The notes below the pieces were generated by a model. The model saw only the letters and a list, made by a program, of their open reading frames with translations, did not search any database and was not told the DNA's origin. A DNA stretch of 64,000 nucleotides from Alphaproteobacteria bacterium. Lineage in GTDB: Bacteria > Pseudomonadota > Alphaproteobacteria > Micropepsales > Micropepsaceae. This document shows positions 41,981-50,633 of this stretch, one piece after another. The translations under genes and the position numbers were made by a program. Positions within the stretch are counted from its first letter, which is position 1, and every line of letters starts with the position of its first letter. The stretch is from positions 62,001-126,000 of the forward strand of contig CANJLC010000002.1 in assembly GCA_947475445.1 (NCBI GenBank), written 5' to 3'.

Positions 41981-43432
41981 ATGCTTGGTGACAAGGGATC
42001 TGTCGTACCTGTTATCCTGTCCGGCGGCTCCGGCTCGCGCCTGTGGCCGCTGTCGCGCAAGGCGCTGCCCAAGCAGTTGCTGGCGCTGGCGGGTGACAAC
42101 ACCATGATCCAGGACACGGTGGCGCGCGCGAGGGGGCCGGGCTTTGCCGCCCCCATCGTCATCTGTGGCCAGGAGCATCGCTTTTTGATCGCCGAGCAAT
42201 TGCGCGCCGCTGGTTTTGACGGCGCCCGCATCATTCTGGAGCCGGCCGGGCGCAACACCGCGCCCGCTGCCGCCGTGGCGGCGCTGAAAATCCTGGAAGA
42301 CGATCCCGACGGCCTGCTGCTGCTGATGCCGTCCGACCATATCGTGGCGAATGTGAAGGCATTCCATGAAGCTGTCGGCGTCGCGGCGAAAGCCGCGCGT
42401 GGCGGCGCGCTGGTCACTTTCGGAATCCAGCCCGCCGGTCCGGAAACCGGCTATGGCTATATCAAGGGCGGCAAAGCTTTGCCGAGTGGCGCGCTGGCGG
42501 TGGAGCGCTTTGTCGAAAAGCCCGACCGCGCCACGGCGCAAGGCTATCTCAAGGCGGGCGGCTATTACTGGAACAGCGGCATGTTCCTGTTCAGCGCCAA
42601 AACATTTCTCGCCGAGATGAAGCGGCTGGAGCCGGGCATGCTGGCCTGTTGCCAGGGCGCACTCGAACACGCCCATCGCGATATGGATTTCATCCGCTTG
42701 GGCGAAGCCGCGTTCCTGGCCTGCCCGGCGCAATCCATCGATTACGCCGTCATGGAGCATGCCGCCAACGCCGCCGTGGTGCCGGTGGAGATGGGCTGGA
42801 ACGATGTCGGCTCCTGGCAATCGCTGTGGGAAATCGCCCCGCGCGGCGCCGACGGCAATGCCCTGCTGGGTGACGTCATCACGGAAAAGGCCAAGAATTC
42901 CTACATCCGCAGCGAAGGCGTGCTGGTCGCCGCCGTCGGCGTGGAAAATCTGGTGGTGGTGGCGACCAAGGATGCGGTGCTGGTCGCCCACCGCGACGCG
43001 GCGCAGGACGTCAAGAAAATCGTGGAACAGCTCGAAGCGGCGGGCCGCGACAACCACATCAACCATGCCGTGGTGCACCGCCCCTGGGGCTCCTACGAAA
43101 GCGTGGATACGGGCAAAAATTTCCAGGTCAAGCGCATCATCGTCAAGCCGGGCGCGAAACTCTCCCTGCAGATGCATCATCACCGCGCCGAACACTGGAT
43201 CGTGGTGTCAGGCGCGGCGCGCGTCACCTGCGATGACAAGGTCTTCCTGCTGCAGGAAAACGAATCCACCTTCATTCCGCTGGGCGCGAAACACCGGCTG
43301 GAAAATCCCGGCAAGGTGCCGCTGCATCTGATCGAGGTGCAGTCCGGCGCCTATCTGGGCGAAGACGACATCGTGCGCTTCGAAGACACTTACGGCCGCG
43401 TGCCGCAGGCCGAGAGTAACAAGCCCAGCTAG
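41981..43432 (+). CDS. manC: Mannose-1-phosphate guanylyltransferase/mannose-6-phosphate isomerase
   Basis: This bifunctional type II enzyme makes GDP-mannose and interconverts mannose-6-P and fructose-6-P. The 483-residue protein has the nucleotidyltransferase motif LSGGSGSRLWPLSRKALPKQ near residue 13 and the sugar-binding FVEKPDRATA near 170. A C-terminal cupin isomerase domain is present (HRPWGSYESVD near 366 and LQMHHHRAEHWIVVSGAARV near 395). GDP-mannose would feed the glycan genes on both sides. It sits after the divergent GT39 operon and abuts a small convergent ORF. Confidence 0.96.
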   Translation: MLGDKGSVVPVILSGGSGSRLWPLSRKALPKQLLALAGDNTMIQDTVARARGPGFAAPIVICGQEHRFLIAEQLRAAGFDGARIILEPAGRNTAPAAAVAALKILEDDPDGLLLLMPSDHIVANVKAFHEAVGVAAKAARGGALVTFGIQPAGPETGYGYIKGGKALPSGALAVERFVEKPDRATAQGYLKAGGYYWNSGMFLFSAKTFLAEMKRLEPGMLACCQGALEHAHRDMDFIRLGEAAFLACPAQSIDYAVMEHAANAAVVPVEMGWNDVGSWQSLWEIAPRGADGNALLGDVITEKAKNSYIRSEGVLVAAVGVENLVVVATKDAVLVAHRDAAQDVKKIVEQLEAAGRDNHINHAVVHRPWGSYESVDTGKNFQVKRIIVKPGAKLSLQMHHHRAEHWIVVSGAARVTCDDKVFLLQENESTFIPLGAKHRLENPGKVPLHLIEVQSGAYLGEDDIVRFEDTYGRVPQAESNKPS

Positions 43433-43660
43433 TTAGAGCCGCGAGACGATGCGCCCTGCCGGGGTTGGCAAGATGCCGCCCATTGAAATGTGAATCAGTT
43501 CAAGCTCCAGCAGCCGGGCGGCATGTTCGGGATTGACCTGCCGCCTGGGCGTGAAACTGCCCGCCACGATGCGGCGCAGCGACATCAATTGCGGCGTCGT
43601 CAGTTCGGAGGCCCTGGGGACGCGGTCCATCATGGCCCTTGCGTGCGCCTGTTGGGCCAT
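43433..43660 (-). CDS. Small hypothetical protein
   Basis: This 75-residue ORF from ATG 43660 (MAQQAHARAMMDRVPRASEL) ends at the base next to the manC stop. It has a helical, basic composition with a winged-helix-like ending (ELTTPQLMSLRRIVAGS, then LLELELIHISMGGILPTPAGRIVSRL). That pattern recalls a small HTH domain, although no family is recognised. The upstream TTG in the ORF track would add 18 residues. No strong ribosome site is visible, so confidence is moderate. Confidence 0.5.
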   Translation of the reverse strand: MAQQAHARAMMDRVPRASELTTPQLMSLRRIVAGSFTPRRQVNPEHAARLLELELIHISMGGILPTPAGRIVSRL

Positions 43661-43754
43661 ACTGTCAAATCGCTGATTTAAACTGCAATATTTCGTCAGT
43701 GACGCTGGCGGCAAAGCGCTTTAAAAAGCGGGCTGTTTTGCGCCGAGGTGCTTC

Positions 43755-44882
43755 GTGGCCGATCCCATTGCCTTTATTGATCTGCAGGCCCAGCGCCGCC
43801 GTTTGGGCGAGCCCCTGAACAAGGCCATCCAGGCCGCCGTCGAGGGCGGGCAATGGATCCTGGGGCCGCAGGTGGCCCAGTTCGAAAAGGACATCGCCGC
43901 CTGGGCCGGGGTCAAGCACGCCGTCGCCTGCGCCAACGGCACGGATGCCCTGCTGCTGGTGCTGCGCGCATGGGGCGTGGGTCCGGGCGACGCCGCCTTC
44001 GTGCCCGCCTTCACCTTCGCCGCCACCGGCGAAGTGGTGGCGCTGGCCGGCGCTTCGCCGGTGTTCGTGGATGTGCTGCCCGATACCTTCAACATGGATC
44101 CGGCCAGCCTTGAGGCTGCCATCGCGCTGGTGAAGCGCGAAGGCAAGCTTGCGCCCAAGGTGGTGATGCCGGTGGATCTGTTCGGCCAGCCTGCCGATTA
44201 CCGCAAGCTGGCGCCCATCGCTTCGCGCGAAGGGTTGAAACTGTTCTGCGATACGGCGCAGGGCTTTGGCGGCCTGCTGGACGGCAAGCGCGCCGGGGCC
44301 ATTGGCGATGCCGCGGCCACCAGCTTTTTTCCCGCCAAGCCGCTGGGCTGCTATGGCGATGGCGGCGCCTGCTTCACCAATGACGATGGCTTGAAGGATT
44401 TGCTGTTGTCGCTGCGCATGCATGGCCAGGGCAGCGACCGTTATGAACATGTCCATGTCGGCTACAATTCGCGGCTCGACACCATCCAGGCCGCCATCCT
44501 GATCGAGAAGCTGAAAATCTTCCCGGACGAGATCGAGGCGCGAAACCGCGTCGCCAAAAGATACAATGACGCCTTTGCCGGATCGAACCGCATCAAGCCG
44601 CCTGTGGTGATCGCGGGCGCCACCTCGACCTGGGCGCAATACACTTTGAAGATCGAGAACCGCGCCAAGTTCCAGGCCGACCTGAAAGAGGCGGCCGTGC
44701 CCACCGCCGTCTATTACCCCATCCCGCTGTCGCGCCAGAAGGCCTATTCCCATTACCCCAGCGCGCCCACGCCCGTCAGCGAGGCCCTGTCGGCCCAGGT
44801 GGTCAGCCTGCCCATGCATCCCTACATGGATGAGGCCACCCAGGACCGCGTGATTAAAGCGGTGCTGGCGAGCACCGGCTGA
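43755..44882 (+). CDS. DegT/DnrJ/EryC1 sugar aminotransferase, WbpE/WlbC-like
   Basis: These PLP enzymes aminate a keto sugar nucleotide. The 375-residue protein shows FIDLQAQRR, GGQWILGPQVAQFE and ANGTDALLLVLRA. The PLP-Lys is in SFFPAKPLGCYGDGGA near residue 197, and NSRLDTIQAAIL and VPTAVYYPIPL follow. The pattern is close to WbpE/WlbC, which form UDP-2,3-diamino uronic acids, but the partner oxidase (WbpA/B) and acetyltransferase (WbpD) are not in the window. The start is GTG 43755 with GAGG upstream. Confidence 0.88.
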   Translation: MADPIAFIDLQAQRRRLGEPLNKAIQAAVEGGQWILGPQVAQFEKDIAAWAGVKHAVACANGTDALLLVLRAWGVGPGDAAFVPAFTFAATGEVVALAGASPVFVDVLPDTFNMDPASLEAAIALVKREGKLAPKVVMPVDLFGQPADYRKLAPIASREGLKLFCDTAQGFGGLLDGKRAGAIGDAAATSFFPAKPLGCYGDGGACFTNDDGLKDLLLSLRMHGQGSDRYEHVHVGYNSRLDTIQAAILIEKLKIFPDEIEARNRVAKRYNDAFAGSNRIKPPVVIAGATSTWAQYTLKIENRAKFQADLKEAAVPTAVYYPIPLSRQKAYSHYPSAPTPVSEALSAQVVSLPMHPYMDEATQDRVIKAVLASTG

Positions 44883-44911
44883 AAGCCGGCAAAAACGGCA
44901 ATAAGTTCTGA

Positions 44912-44917
44912 TATAAG
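44912..44917 (+). promoter_or_regulatory. Putative queA -10 element, possibly leaderless
   Basis: TATAAG followed by GCC ends only five bases before the queA ATG. If used, transcription would begin at or next to the start codon. No good -35 is seen. Confidence 0.35.
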
Positions 44918-44922
44918 GCCGA

Positions 44923-45969
44923 ATGGACGTTTCCCTGTTCGATTTTGACCTGCCCGAGGAGCGCATTGCACTGCGCCCTGCCAGCCCGCGGGACAGCGCC
45001 CGCATGCTGGTGGTGCATGGCGATAGCAGGCTGGAGCATCGCCATGTGCGCGATCTGCCCGATTACCTGAATGCGGGCGATGCCCTTGTCGTCAATGACA
45101 CAAAAGTGATCGCCGCCCGGCTGCGCGGCCAGCGGCTGCGGGCGGAAGGTCTCGCAAAAATCGAAATCCTGCTGCATCGCCGGTTGTCGCCCAGTCGATT
45201 TTCCGTGCTGGCGCGGCCGGCCAAGAAGCTGTCGGCGGGCGATGCGCTTGTGCTGGGCGGCCTGGACGCAAAAGTGATTTCGCGCGGCGAGGCCGGCGAG
45301 GCGGAAATCGAATTTTCCCTGTCCGGCGCGGCGCTCGATGCCGCCATTGCGGCGAAGGGCGAGATGCCGTTGCCGCCCTATATCGCGGGCAAGCGCCCGG
45401 CGGATGCGCGCGACGCGCAGGACTACCAGACCATGTTCGCGCGTGATTTCGGCTCGGTGGCGGCGCCCACGGCGGGGCTGCATTTCACACCGCAATTGTC
45501 GCAAGCGCTGGCGGCCAAGGGCGTGGCGCGCGAGCAGATCACCTTGCATGTGGGTCTTGGCACATTCCTGCCGGTGACGGCGGATGACACCAGCGCCCAT
45601 CGCATGCATCCTGAGCAGGTGACGATCAGCGCGCAAACCGCGTCGCGCCTTAACGCCGTCCATGACAAGGGCGGGCGCATTGCAGCGGTGGGCACCACCA
45701 GCTTGCGCAGCCTGGAAAGCGCCCTGGATGCGGCGGGCCGGATCACGGCGTTCGACGGTGAAACCGACATTTTCCTGACCCCCGGGCATCAATTTCGCGC
45801 CGCGGATCTGCTTTTGACCAATTTCCACCTGCCGCGCTCGACCCTGTTCATGCTGGTCAGCGCCTTCATGGGGCTGGAGGTCATGAAAAAGGCCTATACC
45901 GAGGCCATCGCCCAGGATTATCGTTTCTATTCCTATGGCGATGCCTGCCTGCTAATGAGGCCGTCATGA
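44923..45969 (+). CDS. queA: S-adenosylmethionine:tRNA ribosyltransferase-isomerase (QueA)
   Basis: QueA adds the ribosyl part of SAM to preQ1 in tRNA, giving epoxyqueuosine. The 348-residue protein opens [28 protein letters not shown]. It carries [43 protein letters not shown] and the C-terminal [17 protein letters not shown]. It overlaps tgt by an ATGA. No Shine-Dalgarno is evident between the preceding TATAAG and the ATG. Confidence 0.97.
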   Translation: MDVSLFDFDLPEERIALRPASPRDSARMLVVHGDSRLEHRHVRDLPDYLNAGDALVVNDTKVIAARLRGQRLRAEGLAKIEILLHRRLSPSRFSVLARPAKKLSAGDALVLGGLDAKVISRGEAGEAEIEFSLSGAALDAAIAAKGEMPLPPYIAGKRPADARDAQDYQTMFARDFGSVAAPTAGLHFTPQLSQALAAKGVAREQITLHVGLGTFLPVTADDTSAHRMHPEQVTISAQTASRLNAVHDKGGRIAAVGTTSLRSLESALDAAGRITAFDGETDIFLTPGHQFRAADLLLTNFHLPRSTLFMLVSAFMGLEVMKKAYTEAIAQDYRFYSYGDACLLMRPS

Positions 45970-47093
45970 GCGGCTTTTCCCTTGAACTGCTTGGCCAGGA
46001 TGGCGCGGCGCGCACGGGCGTGATCCACACCCCGCGCGGGGATATCCGAACGCCGGCCTTCATGCCGGTGGGTACGGCGGCCACGGTGAAAGCCATGCTG
46101 CCGGAAAGCGTGCGCGAGACCGGCGCGGATATCCTGCTCGGCAACACCTATCACCTGATGCTGCGGCCCGGGGCGGAGCGCATCGCGCGGCTGGGCGGTT
46201 TGCACAAATTCATGAACTGGCAGCGGCCCATCCTCACCGACAGCGGCGGCTTCCAGGTGATGTCGCTGGCGGATTTGCGCAAGATCACGGAAGAGGGCGT
46301 CAAGTTCCAGTCGCACATAGACGGACACGAGGAATTCCTCTCGCCCGAACGGGCGATGGAGATTCAAAGGCTGCTGGGCTCCGATATCCAGATGGTGCTG
46401 GACGAATGCCCGGCGTTGCCGGCATCGCGCGAGGTGATTGAAAAATCGCTGGCCCTGTCCATGCGCTGGGCCAAGCGGTCCAAGATCGCGTTCGGGGAAC
46501 AACCGGGACGCGCCTGTTTCGGCATTGTGCAGGGCGGCGTGCTGGCCGATTTGCGCCAGCGCTCCGCCGAAGCTTTGCGTGAGATTGGCTTTGACGGTTA
46601 CGCGGTGGGCGGCCTGGCGGTGGGCGAGGGACAGCCGGCCATGTTCGAAACGCTGGAAGCAACCGTGCCGCATCTGCCGACCGATCGTCCGCGTTACCTG
46701 ATGGGCGTCGGCAAGCCCGATGACATTGTCGGCGCGGTGGAACGCGGCATCGACATGTTTGACTGCGTCCTGCCGACACGCTCAGGCCGCAACGGCCAGG
46801 CTTTCACCTGGGACGGACCGCTCAATTTGAAAAATGCGCGCCATGCCGAAGACAGCGGGCCGCTGGATGCCGCTTGCCGCTGCCCCGCCTGCCAAAATTA
46901 CAGCCGCGCTTACCTGCACCACACCGTCAAGGCGGGCGAGATCATCTCCGCCATGCTGCTGACCTGGCACAATCTGGCCTTCTACCAGGACCTGATGGCG
47001 GGCCTGAGGACAGCCATCGCGGCGGGCGCGCTGGCGCGGTTTGCCAACGGGTTCCGTGCCCGCTATGGCGAAAGCGGCCCGTCCCCCGCCTAA
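45966..47093 (+). CDS. tgt: tRNA-guanine transglycosylase
   Basis: Tgt swaps guanine-34 for preQ1 in tRNAs for Asp, Asn, His and Tyr, the step before QueA. The 375-residue protein has the catalytic-Asp motif [13 protein letters not shown] near residue 90 and GLAVGEGQ. A second conserved Asp lies in [19 protein letters not shown]. The zinc site is [16 protein letters not shown] near 305. It is co-translated with queA. The next gene is the glycan initiating transferase, 119 bases on. Confidence 0.98.
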   Translation: MSGFSLELLGQDGAARTGVIHTPRGDIRTPAFMPVGTAATVKAMLPESVRETGADILLGNTYHLMLRPGAERIARLGGLHKFMNWQRPILTDSGGFQVMSLADLRKITEEGVKFQSHIDGHEEFLSPERAMEIQRLLGSDIQMVLDECPALPASREVIEKSLALSMRWAKRSKIAFGEQPGRACFGIVQGGVLADLRQRSAEALREIGFDGYAVGGLAVGEGQPAMFETLEATVPHLPTDRPRYLMGVGKPDDIVGAVERGIDMFDCVLPTRSGRNGQAFTWDGPLNLKNARHAEDSGPLDAACRCPACQNYSRAYLHHTVKAGEIISAMLLTWHNLAFYQDLMAGLRTAIAAGALARFANGFRARYGESGPSPA

Positions 47094-47212
47094 CTCCCTG
47101 ATTTTCCGGCCGGAATTGCTTTGTGCCGGGAAACTTGGCATTTATCCGGCTTGGGCATTAATTTCACTGGTACTGGCCAATGGGCTGATCTTGCTGGGAC
47201 TATCGGGGTTTC

Positions 47213-48706
47213 ATGACCATCGCCGCATCCGTTGAAAGACCGCACCGGGGGGAATTCGCCCTACGGCCGGATTCATTTTGGCGGCGGCTGGCCATCATCC
47301 TGGCCCTGCTGGTTTCGGACGCGCTGTGTTTTGCGTTGGCCGACCTGCTGCTGCGCCTGGGACTGGGCAGCAATCTTCCTGCGCTGGCGCCGCTGCCCGG
47401 CGCCTCGCGCGTCGGCACGGCCCACATCATTGACCTGCTGGCGCTGATCGCCGTGGCCTTCGTGGCCGTGCGCTATCTGTTCGGCGACTATAGCCGCCGC
47501 CAGCTGTTCTGGGACAGCGCCCGTTCCACCACCGGCGCGCTTCTGGTCAGCGGCGCTGTTTATCTTGGCGCCGTGCTGATGCTGGAGCCGGGCGCGCTGC
47601 TGTTTTCCAGCGCCGTGTGGTTTGGCCTGATCTTCCTGCTGCCCACGGCGCGCCAGGGCATGCGGTATCTTTTGAGCCGGGCCGGGCTGTGGAATCTGCC
47701 CACCGCGCTCCTGGGCACCAGCCGGACCGCCCAGGAAGTCTATCCCACCCTGACCAAGCAATTGGCGCTGGGCCTGGATGTGCGCTGGATCGTTCCGGAA
47801 AACGCCGACAAGCATGTGCCGGGCGGGTTGTCCCACCTGAAGTCGCTGATCGCGCCGCCCGACGAGATCGCGCAGATGCTGGTTAATGCCGGCTGCCGCC
47901 AGGTCATCCTGGTGCCGGAGGATCATTTCCACGTCAACCAGACGCACCTGATAGACCAGCTTGTCGGCGCCGATATCCGCGTCGCCATCGTGCCGTCGCT
48001 GCGCCGGCTGCCGCTGTTCGGCCTTTCCACCAGCTATTTCTTCGGCAAGGACCTGCTGTTGATGCAGGTGCGCAACAACCTCGCCCGCCTGCCGCAGCGT
48101 TTCCTCAAACGCACGATTGACCTGGTGGGCACCATTGCTGCCGTGGTTCTGCTGTGGCCCGTGTTCATTCTCTTGGCGGTTTTGATCAGGATGGAAGATG
48201 GCGGGCCGGTATTTTTCCGCCAGCTGCGCGTGGGCCGCAATGGCCGCGATTTCGTCTGCTGGAAATTCCGCACCATGGTGGAGGATGCCGAGGAGCAGAT
48301 GGCGCGCTGGGAAAGCGAAGACCCGGTGCTGCTGGCGCGCTACCGCGAATCGAATTTCAAGCTCAGGGCCGATCCACGCGTCACCAAGGTGGGGAATTGG
48401 CTGCGCCGCACCAGCCTGGATGAGCTGCCGCAGGTGATTAATATCCTGCTGGGCGAGATGAGCATGGTGGGGCCGCGGCCGCTGCTGCGCCGCGAATTGC
48501 CCGATTACGGCGCCGTGATCACCCTGTATGAACGGGTGCGGCCCGGCGTGACCGGCCTGTGGCAGACCTCAGGCCGCAGCCACACCACCTTCGCGGAGCG
48601 CGTCTCCCACGACGAGTGGTACATCAAGAACTGGACGGTCTGGTACGACATCGTGATCCTGCTCCAGACCGTCTGGGTGCTGGCGGCGCGCAAGGGCGCC
48701 TATTGA
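47213..48706 (+). CDS. Undecaprenyl-phosphate sugar phosphotransferase (WbaP/WcaJ type)
   Basis: This enzyme starts a polysaccharide repeat unit by moving a hexose-1-phosphate from a nucleotide sugar to undecaprenyl phosphate. The 497-residue protein has four to five N-terminal membrane helices (about 25-160) and a central nucleotide-binding-like domain (about 165-290). The C-terminal polyprenyl glycosylphosphotransferase domain has [72 protein letters not shown] and [13 protein letters not shown]. Whether glucose-1-P or galactose-1-P is used cannot be told. Confidence 0.93.
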   Translation: MTIAASVERPHRGEFALRPDSFWRRLAIILALLVSDALCFALADLLLRLGLGSNLPALAPLPGASRVGTAHIIDLLALIAVAFVAVRYLFGDYSRRQLFWDSARSTTGALLVSGAVYLGAVLMLEPGALLFSSAVWFGLIFLLPTARQGMRYLLSRAGLWNLPTALLGTSRTAQEVYPTLTKQLALGLDVRWIVPENADKHVPGGLSHLKSLIAPPDEIAQMLVNAGCRQVILVPEDHFHVNQTHLIDQLVGADIRVAIVPSLRRLPLFGLSTSYFFGKDLLLMQVRNNLARLPQRFLKRTIDLVGTIAAVVLLWPVFILLAVLIRMEDGGPVFFRQLRVGRNGRDFVCWKFRTMVEDAEEQMARWESEDPVLLARYRESNFKLRADPRVTKVGNWLRRTSLDELPQVINILLGEMSMVGPRPLLRRELPDYGAVITLYERVRPGVTGLWQTSGRSHTTFAERVSHDEWYIKNWTVWYDIVILLQTVWVLAARKGAY

Positions 48707-48779
48707 GAAAAGGCGGCGGCGCCAGGCTATCGCAATAACGGATAATGCATGTCGGCGGCTGCCGATTGGAGAGTATTTT

Positions 48780-49700
48780 ATGGCCTATCAAAATATCGCT
48801 GAAGCAGGGCAAGGTTCGCCGAAACCCGCTTTCAGCTATCACAGCCAGCTGGGCGAAGACAAAATCATCCACGGCTTTCTGGACCGCATGAGCATCGCGA
48901 ACGGCTATTTCGTCGAGTTCGGGGCCTGGGACGGCAAGTATATGAGCAACACCTATTTTCTTTACGAGCTGGGCTGGAGCGGTTGCTACATCGAAGGCGA
49001 TCCCAGACGCATGCATCAGCTTGAGAAGAATTGTCCCGATGCGCGTGCGCGCAAGGTTTGCGCCTTCGTCAGGACGGAGGGGGAATCTTCCCTGGACAAT
49101 ATTCTGACGGCAAATGGCGCGCCCGAAGTTGATCTGCTTTCCATAGATATCGACAGCGACGATTACGCGGTCTGGAAGTCTCTCAGCAAATTCCGGCCCC
49201 GGGTCGTAGTCATCGAGTATAATCCGTCCATTCCCTTCGACACGCAGTATGTCAATCCGCCGGGAGCCAACCACGGCAATTCCGCCCGGTCACTCGCCGA
49301 ACTGGGTGAAGCACGGGATTACAGCCTTGTCGCCGGAACGCTGTTCAATCTTATTTTTATCCCGCGTGAATTGGCCGAAAAGCACGGCATTCCGTCCGTC
49401 ACGCTGCAGAGCATTCGCGACGCCACCAACGCCGGACGTTATTTCTTCGCTTTTGATGGCACGCTGGTCCAGGCCGAAAATGGCCGCCACAATGATTCCT
49501 ATGGCGACCTGTTGATCGTTCCCTGGGCCGATTGTCCCGTACCGCAGCCGTTACCGCGCGGGCTTCGCCAGTTCCGCTCGGGGTGGGGGCCGGTACAGGT
49601 CTTGCGCGCCGGCTATGCCTTTTTCTGGTCTTTCCTGCGCTCTCCGGCCATCACCCTCAAATATCTGCGCAAAAGAGTGGCGCAGAAATTTTCGCGCTAG
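48780..49700 (+). CDS. FkbM-like SAM methyltransferase
   Basis: The 306-residue protein has a Rossmann core typical of FkbM-like methyltransferases near glycan genes: YHSQLGEDKIIHGFL near residue 20, GYFVEFGAWDGKYMSNTYFLYELGWSG, YIEGDPRRMHQL and a late VDLLSIDIDSDDYAVWKSL. A basic C-terminal tail ends the protein. It probably O-methylates a sugar; the acceptor is unknown. It follows the WbaP/WcaJ gene by 73 bases and precedes the tRNA gene. Confidence 0.78.
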   Translation: MAYQNIAEAGQGSPKPAFSYHSQLGEDKIIHGFLDRMSIANGYFVEFGAWDGKYMSNTYFLYELGWSGCYIEGDPRRMHQLEKNCPDARARKVCAFVRTEGESSLDNILTANGAPEVDLLSIDIDSDDYAVWKSLSKFRPRVVVIEYNPSIPFDTQYVNPPGANHGNSARSLAELGEARDYSLVAGTLFNLIFIPRELAEKHGIPSVTLQSIRDATNAGRYFFAFDGTLVQAENGRHNDSYGDLLIVPWADCPVPQPLPRGLRQFRSGWGPVQVLRAGYAFFWSFLRSPAITLKYLRKRVAQKFSR

Positions 49701-49810
49701 GCTTCCTGGCGCCGCCCGGCCCGCGCCGATTCTGGCCGGAAATTGCCGCGGACCGCTCCGATGGGCCCTGCAAAGGCCCCAAAAAGGCGGAAAACCGGCG
49801 ATTTCTAAGG

Positions 49811-49839
49811 TTGACCGGCGTGGCCCGCACCCATACGGT
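49811..49839 (+). promoter_or_regulatory. Putative tRNA-Lys promoter
   Basis: TTGACC, 17 bases, TACGGT, ending 16 bases before the tRNA 5' end. Good -35, weak -10. Confidence 0.45.
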
Positions 49840-49855
49840 CCGCGAAAATTGGTAA

Positions 49856-49930
49856 GAGCCCATAGCTCAGCGGTAGAGCATCTGACTTTTAATCAGAGGG
49901 CCGATGGTTCGACCCCATCTGGGCTCACCA
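49856..49930 (+). tRNA. tRNA-Lys (anticodon TTT), CCA encoded
   Basis: The 75-base sequence folds as a cloverleaf. The acceptor arms GAGCCCA and TGGGCTC pair fully. The D arm is GCTC/GAGC, the anticodon stem TCTGA/TCAGA carries loop CTTTTAA (anticodon TTT at 49888-49890), and the T arm contains GGTTCGACC. Discriminator A and CCA are encoded. No T-run terminator follows; the next CDS starts 43 bases on. Confidence 0.96.
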
Positions 49931-49973
49931 ATTTGCAGATTTCGGCCCGGGCCCTGGTTCCTGGCAAGATCAC

Positions 49974-50633
49974 ATGGCGGGCGTCGTGAAAAGAACCATC
50001 AAGCAGAAGATCAAGGACAGTGTCCGCAATACGGGCTTGTGGCAGGGACTGTTGTTGCCGATCAAATCACGCCGCGACTTGAAGCGCTGGTTTGCCGCCG
50101 GCCGTCCCGCCCCCGTGCCGCATGCGGTCAAGGTTCGCAACATCCTTTGTCTGGCGGACCTGTTCGGCCTCGATGTCCTGGTGGAAACAGGAACCTTTGA
50201 AGGGGTGATGATCGACGCCACCCTGGCCCGCTTCCGGCAGATCTATTCGATCGAAATATTCGAGCCGTTGGCGATCAGGGCCAGGCGCCGCTTTGCCGCA
50301 AACGCGCAGGTGAATATCCTGTGCGGCGACAGCGCCGATCTTCTTCCGGGGTTGCTGGAAAAGCTTACAGAGCCCGTCCTGTTCTGGCTGGACGGCCATT
50401 TCAGCGGCGAAGGCACCGGAATTGGCGCCGAAGAATCGCCCATCCTGGCAGAAATCGCCCATATCCTGCGGCTGCGGTCTGCCTATGCCGATGTCATTAT
50501 TGTCGACGATACAACCTGCTTTACCTGCGGTGGCGGCTATCCGAAGCTGGACGACTTTGTTGAAAGCCTCAAGGCGCAGTTCGGACGAACCGTCCGAGTC
50601 GCGGATGACGCCATCTTCATCCTGCCTTACTGA
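49974..50633 (+). CDS. Putative SAM-dependent methyltransferase
   Basis: The 219-residue protein has a basic N-terminus (VKRTIKQKIKDSVRN) and then a Rossmann-type core: LVETGTFEGVMIDAT as SAM motif I near residue 70, YSIEIFEPLAIRARRRFA, NILCGDSADLLPGL, and PVLFWLDGHFSGEGTGIG. It ends with DVIIVDDTTCFTCGGGYPKLDDF. The order fits a class I methyltransferase of the small 'macrocin-type' group found in glycan clusters. It overlaps the convergent dehydrogenase gene by seven bases. Confidence 0.72.
   Translation: MAGVVKRTIKQKIKDSVRNTGLWQGLLLPIKSRRDLKRWFAAGRPAPVPHAVKVRNILCLADLFGLDVLVETGTFEGVMIDATLARFRQIYSIEIFEPLAIRARRRFAANAQVNILCGDSADLLPGLLEKLTEPVLFWLDGHFSGEGTGIGAEESPILAEIAHILRLRSAYADVIIVDDTTCFTCGGGYPKLDDFVESLKAQFGRTVRVADDAIFILPY

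Noticed and set aside
49856-50000. tRNA-Lys as an attachment site of an integrated element
   Set aside because: No integrase, phage or plasmid gene and no second copy of the tRNA 3' end is visible in the window.
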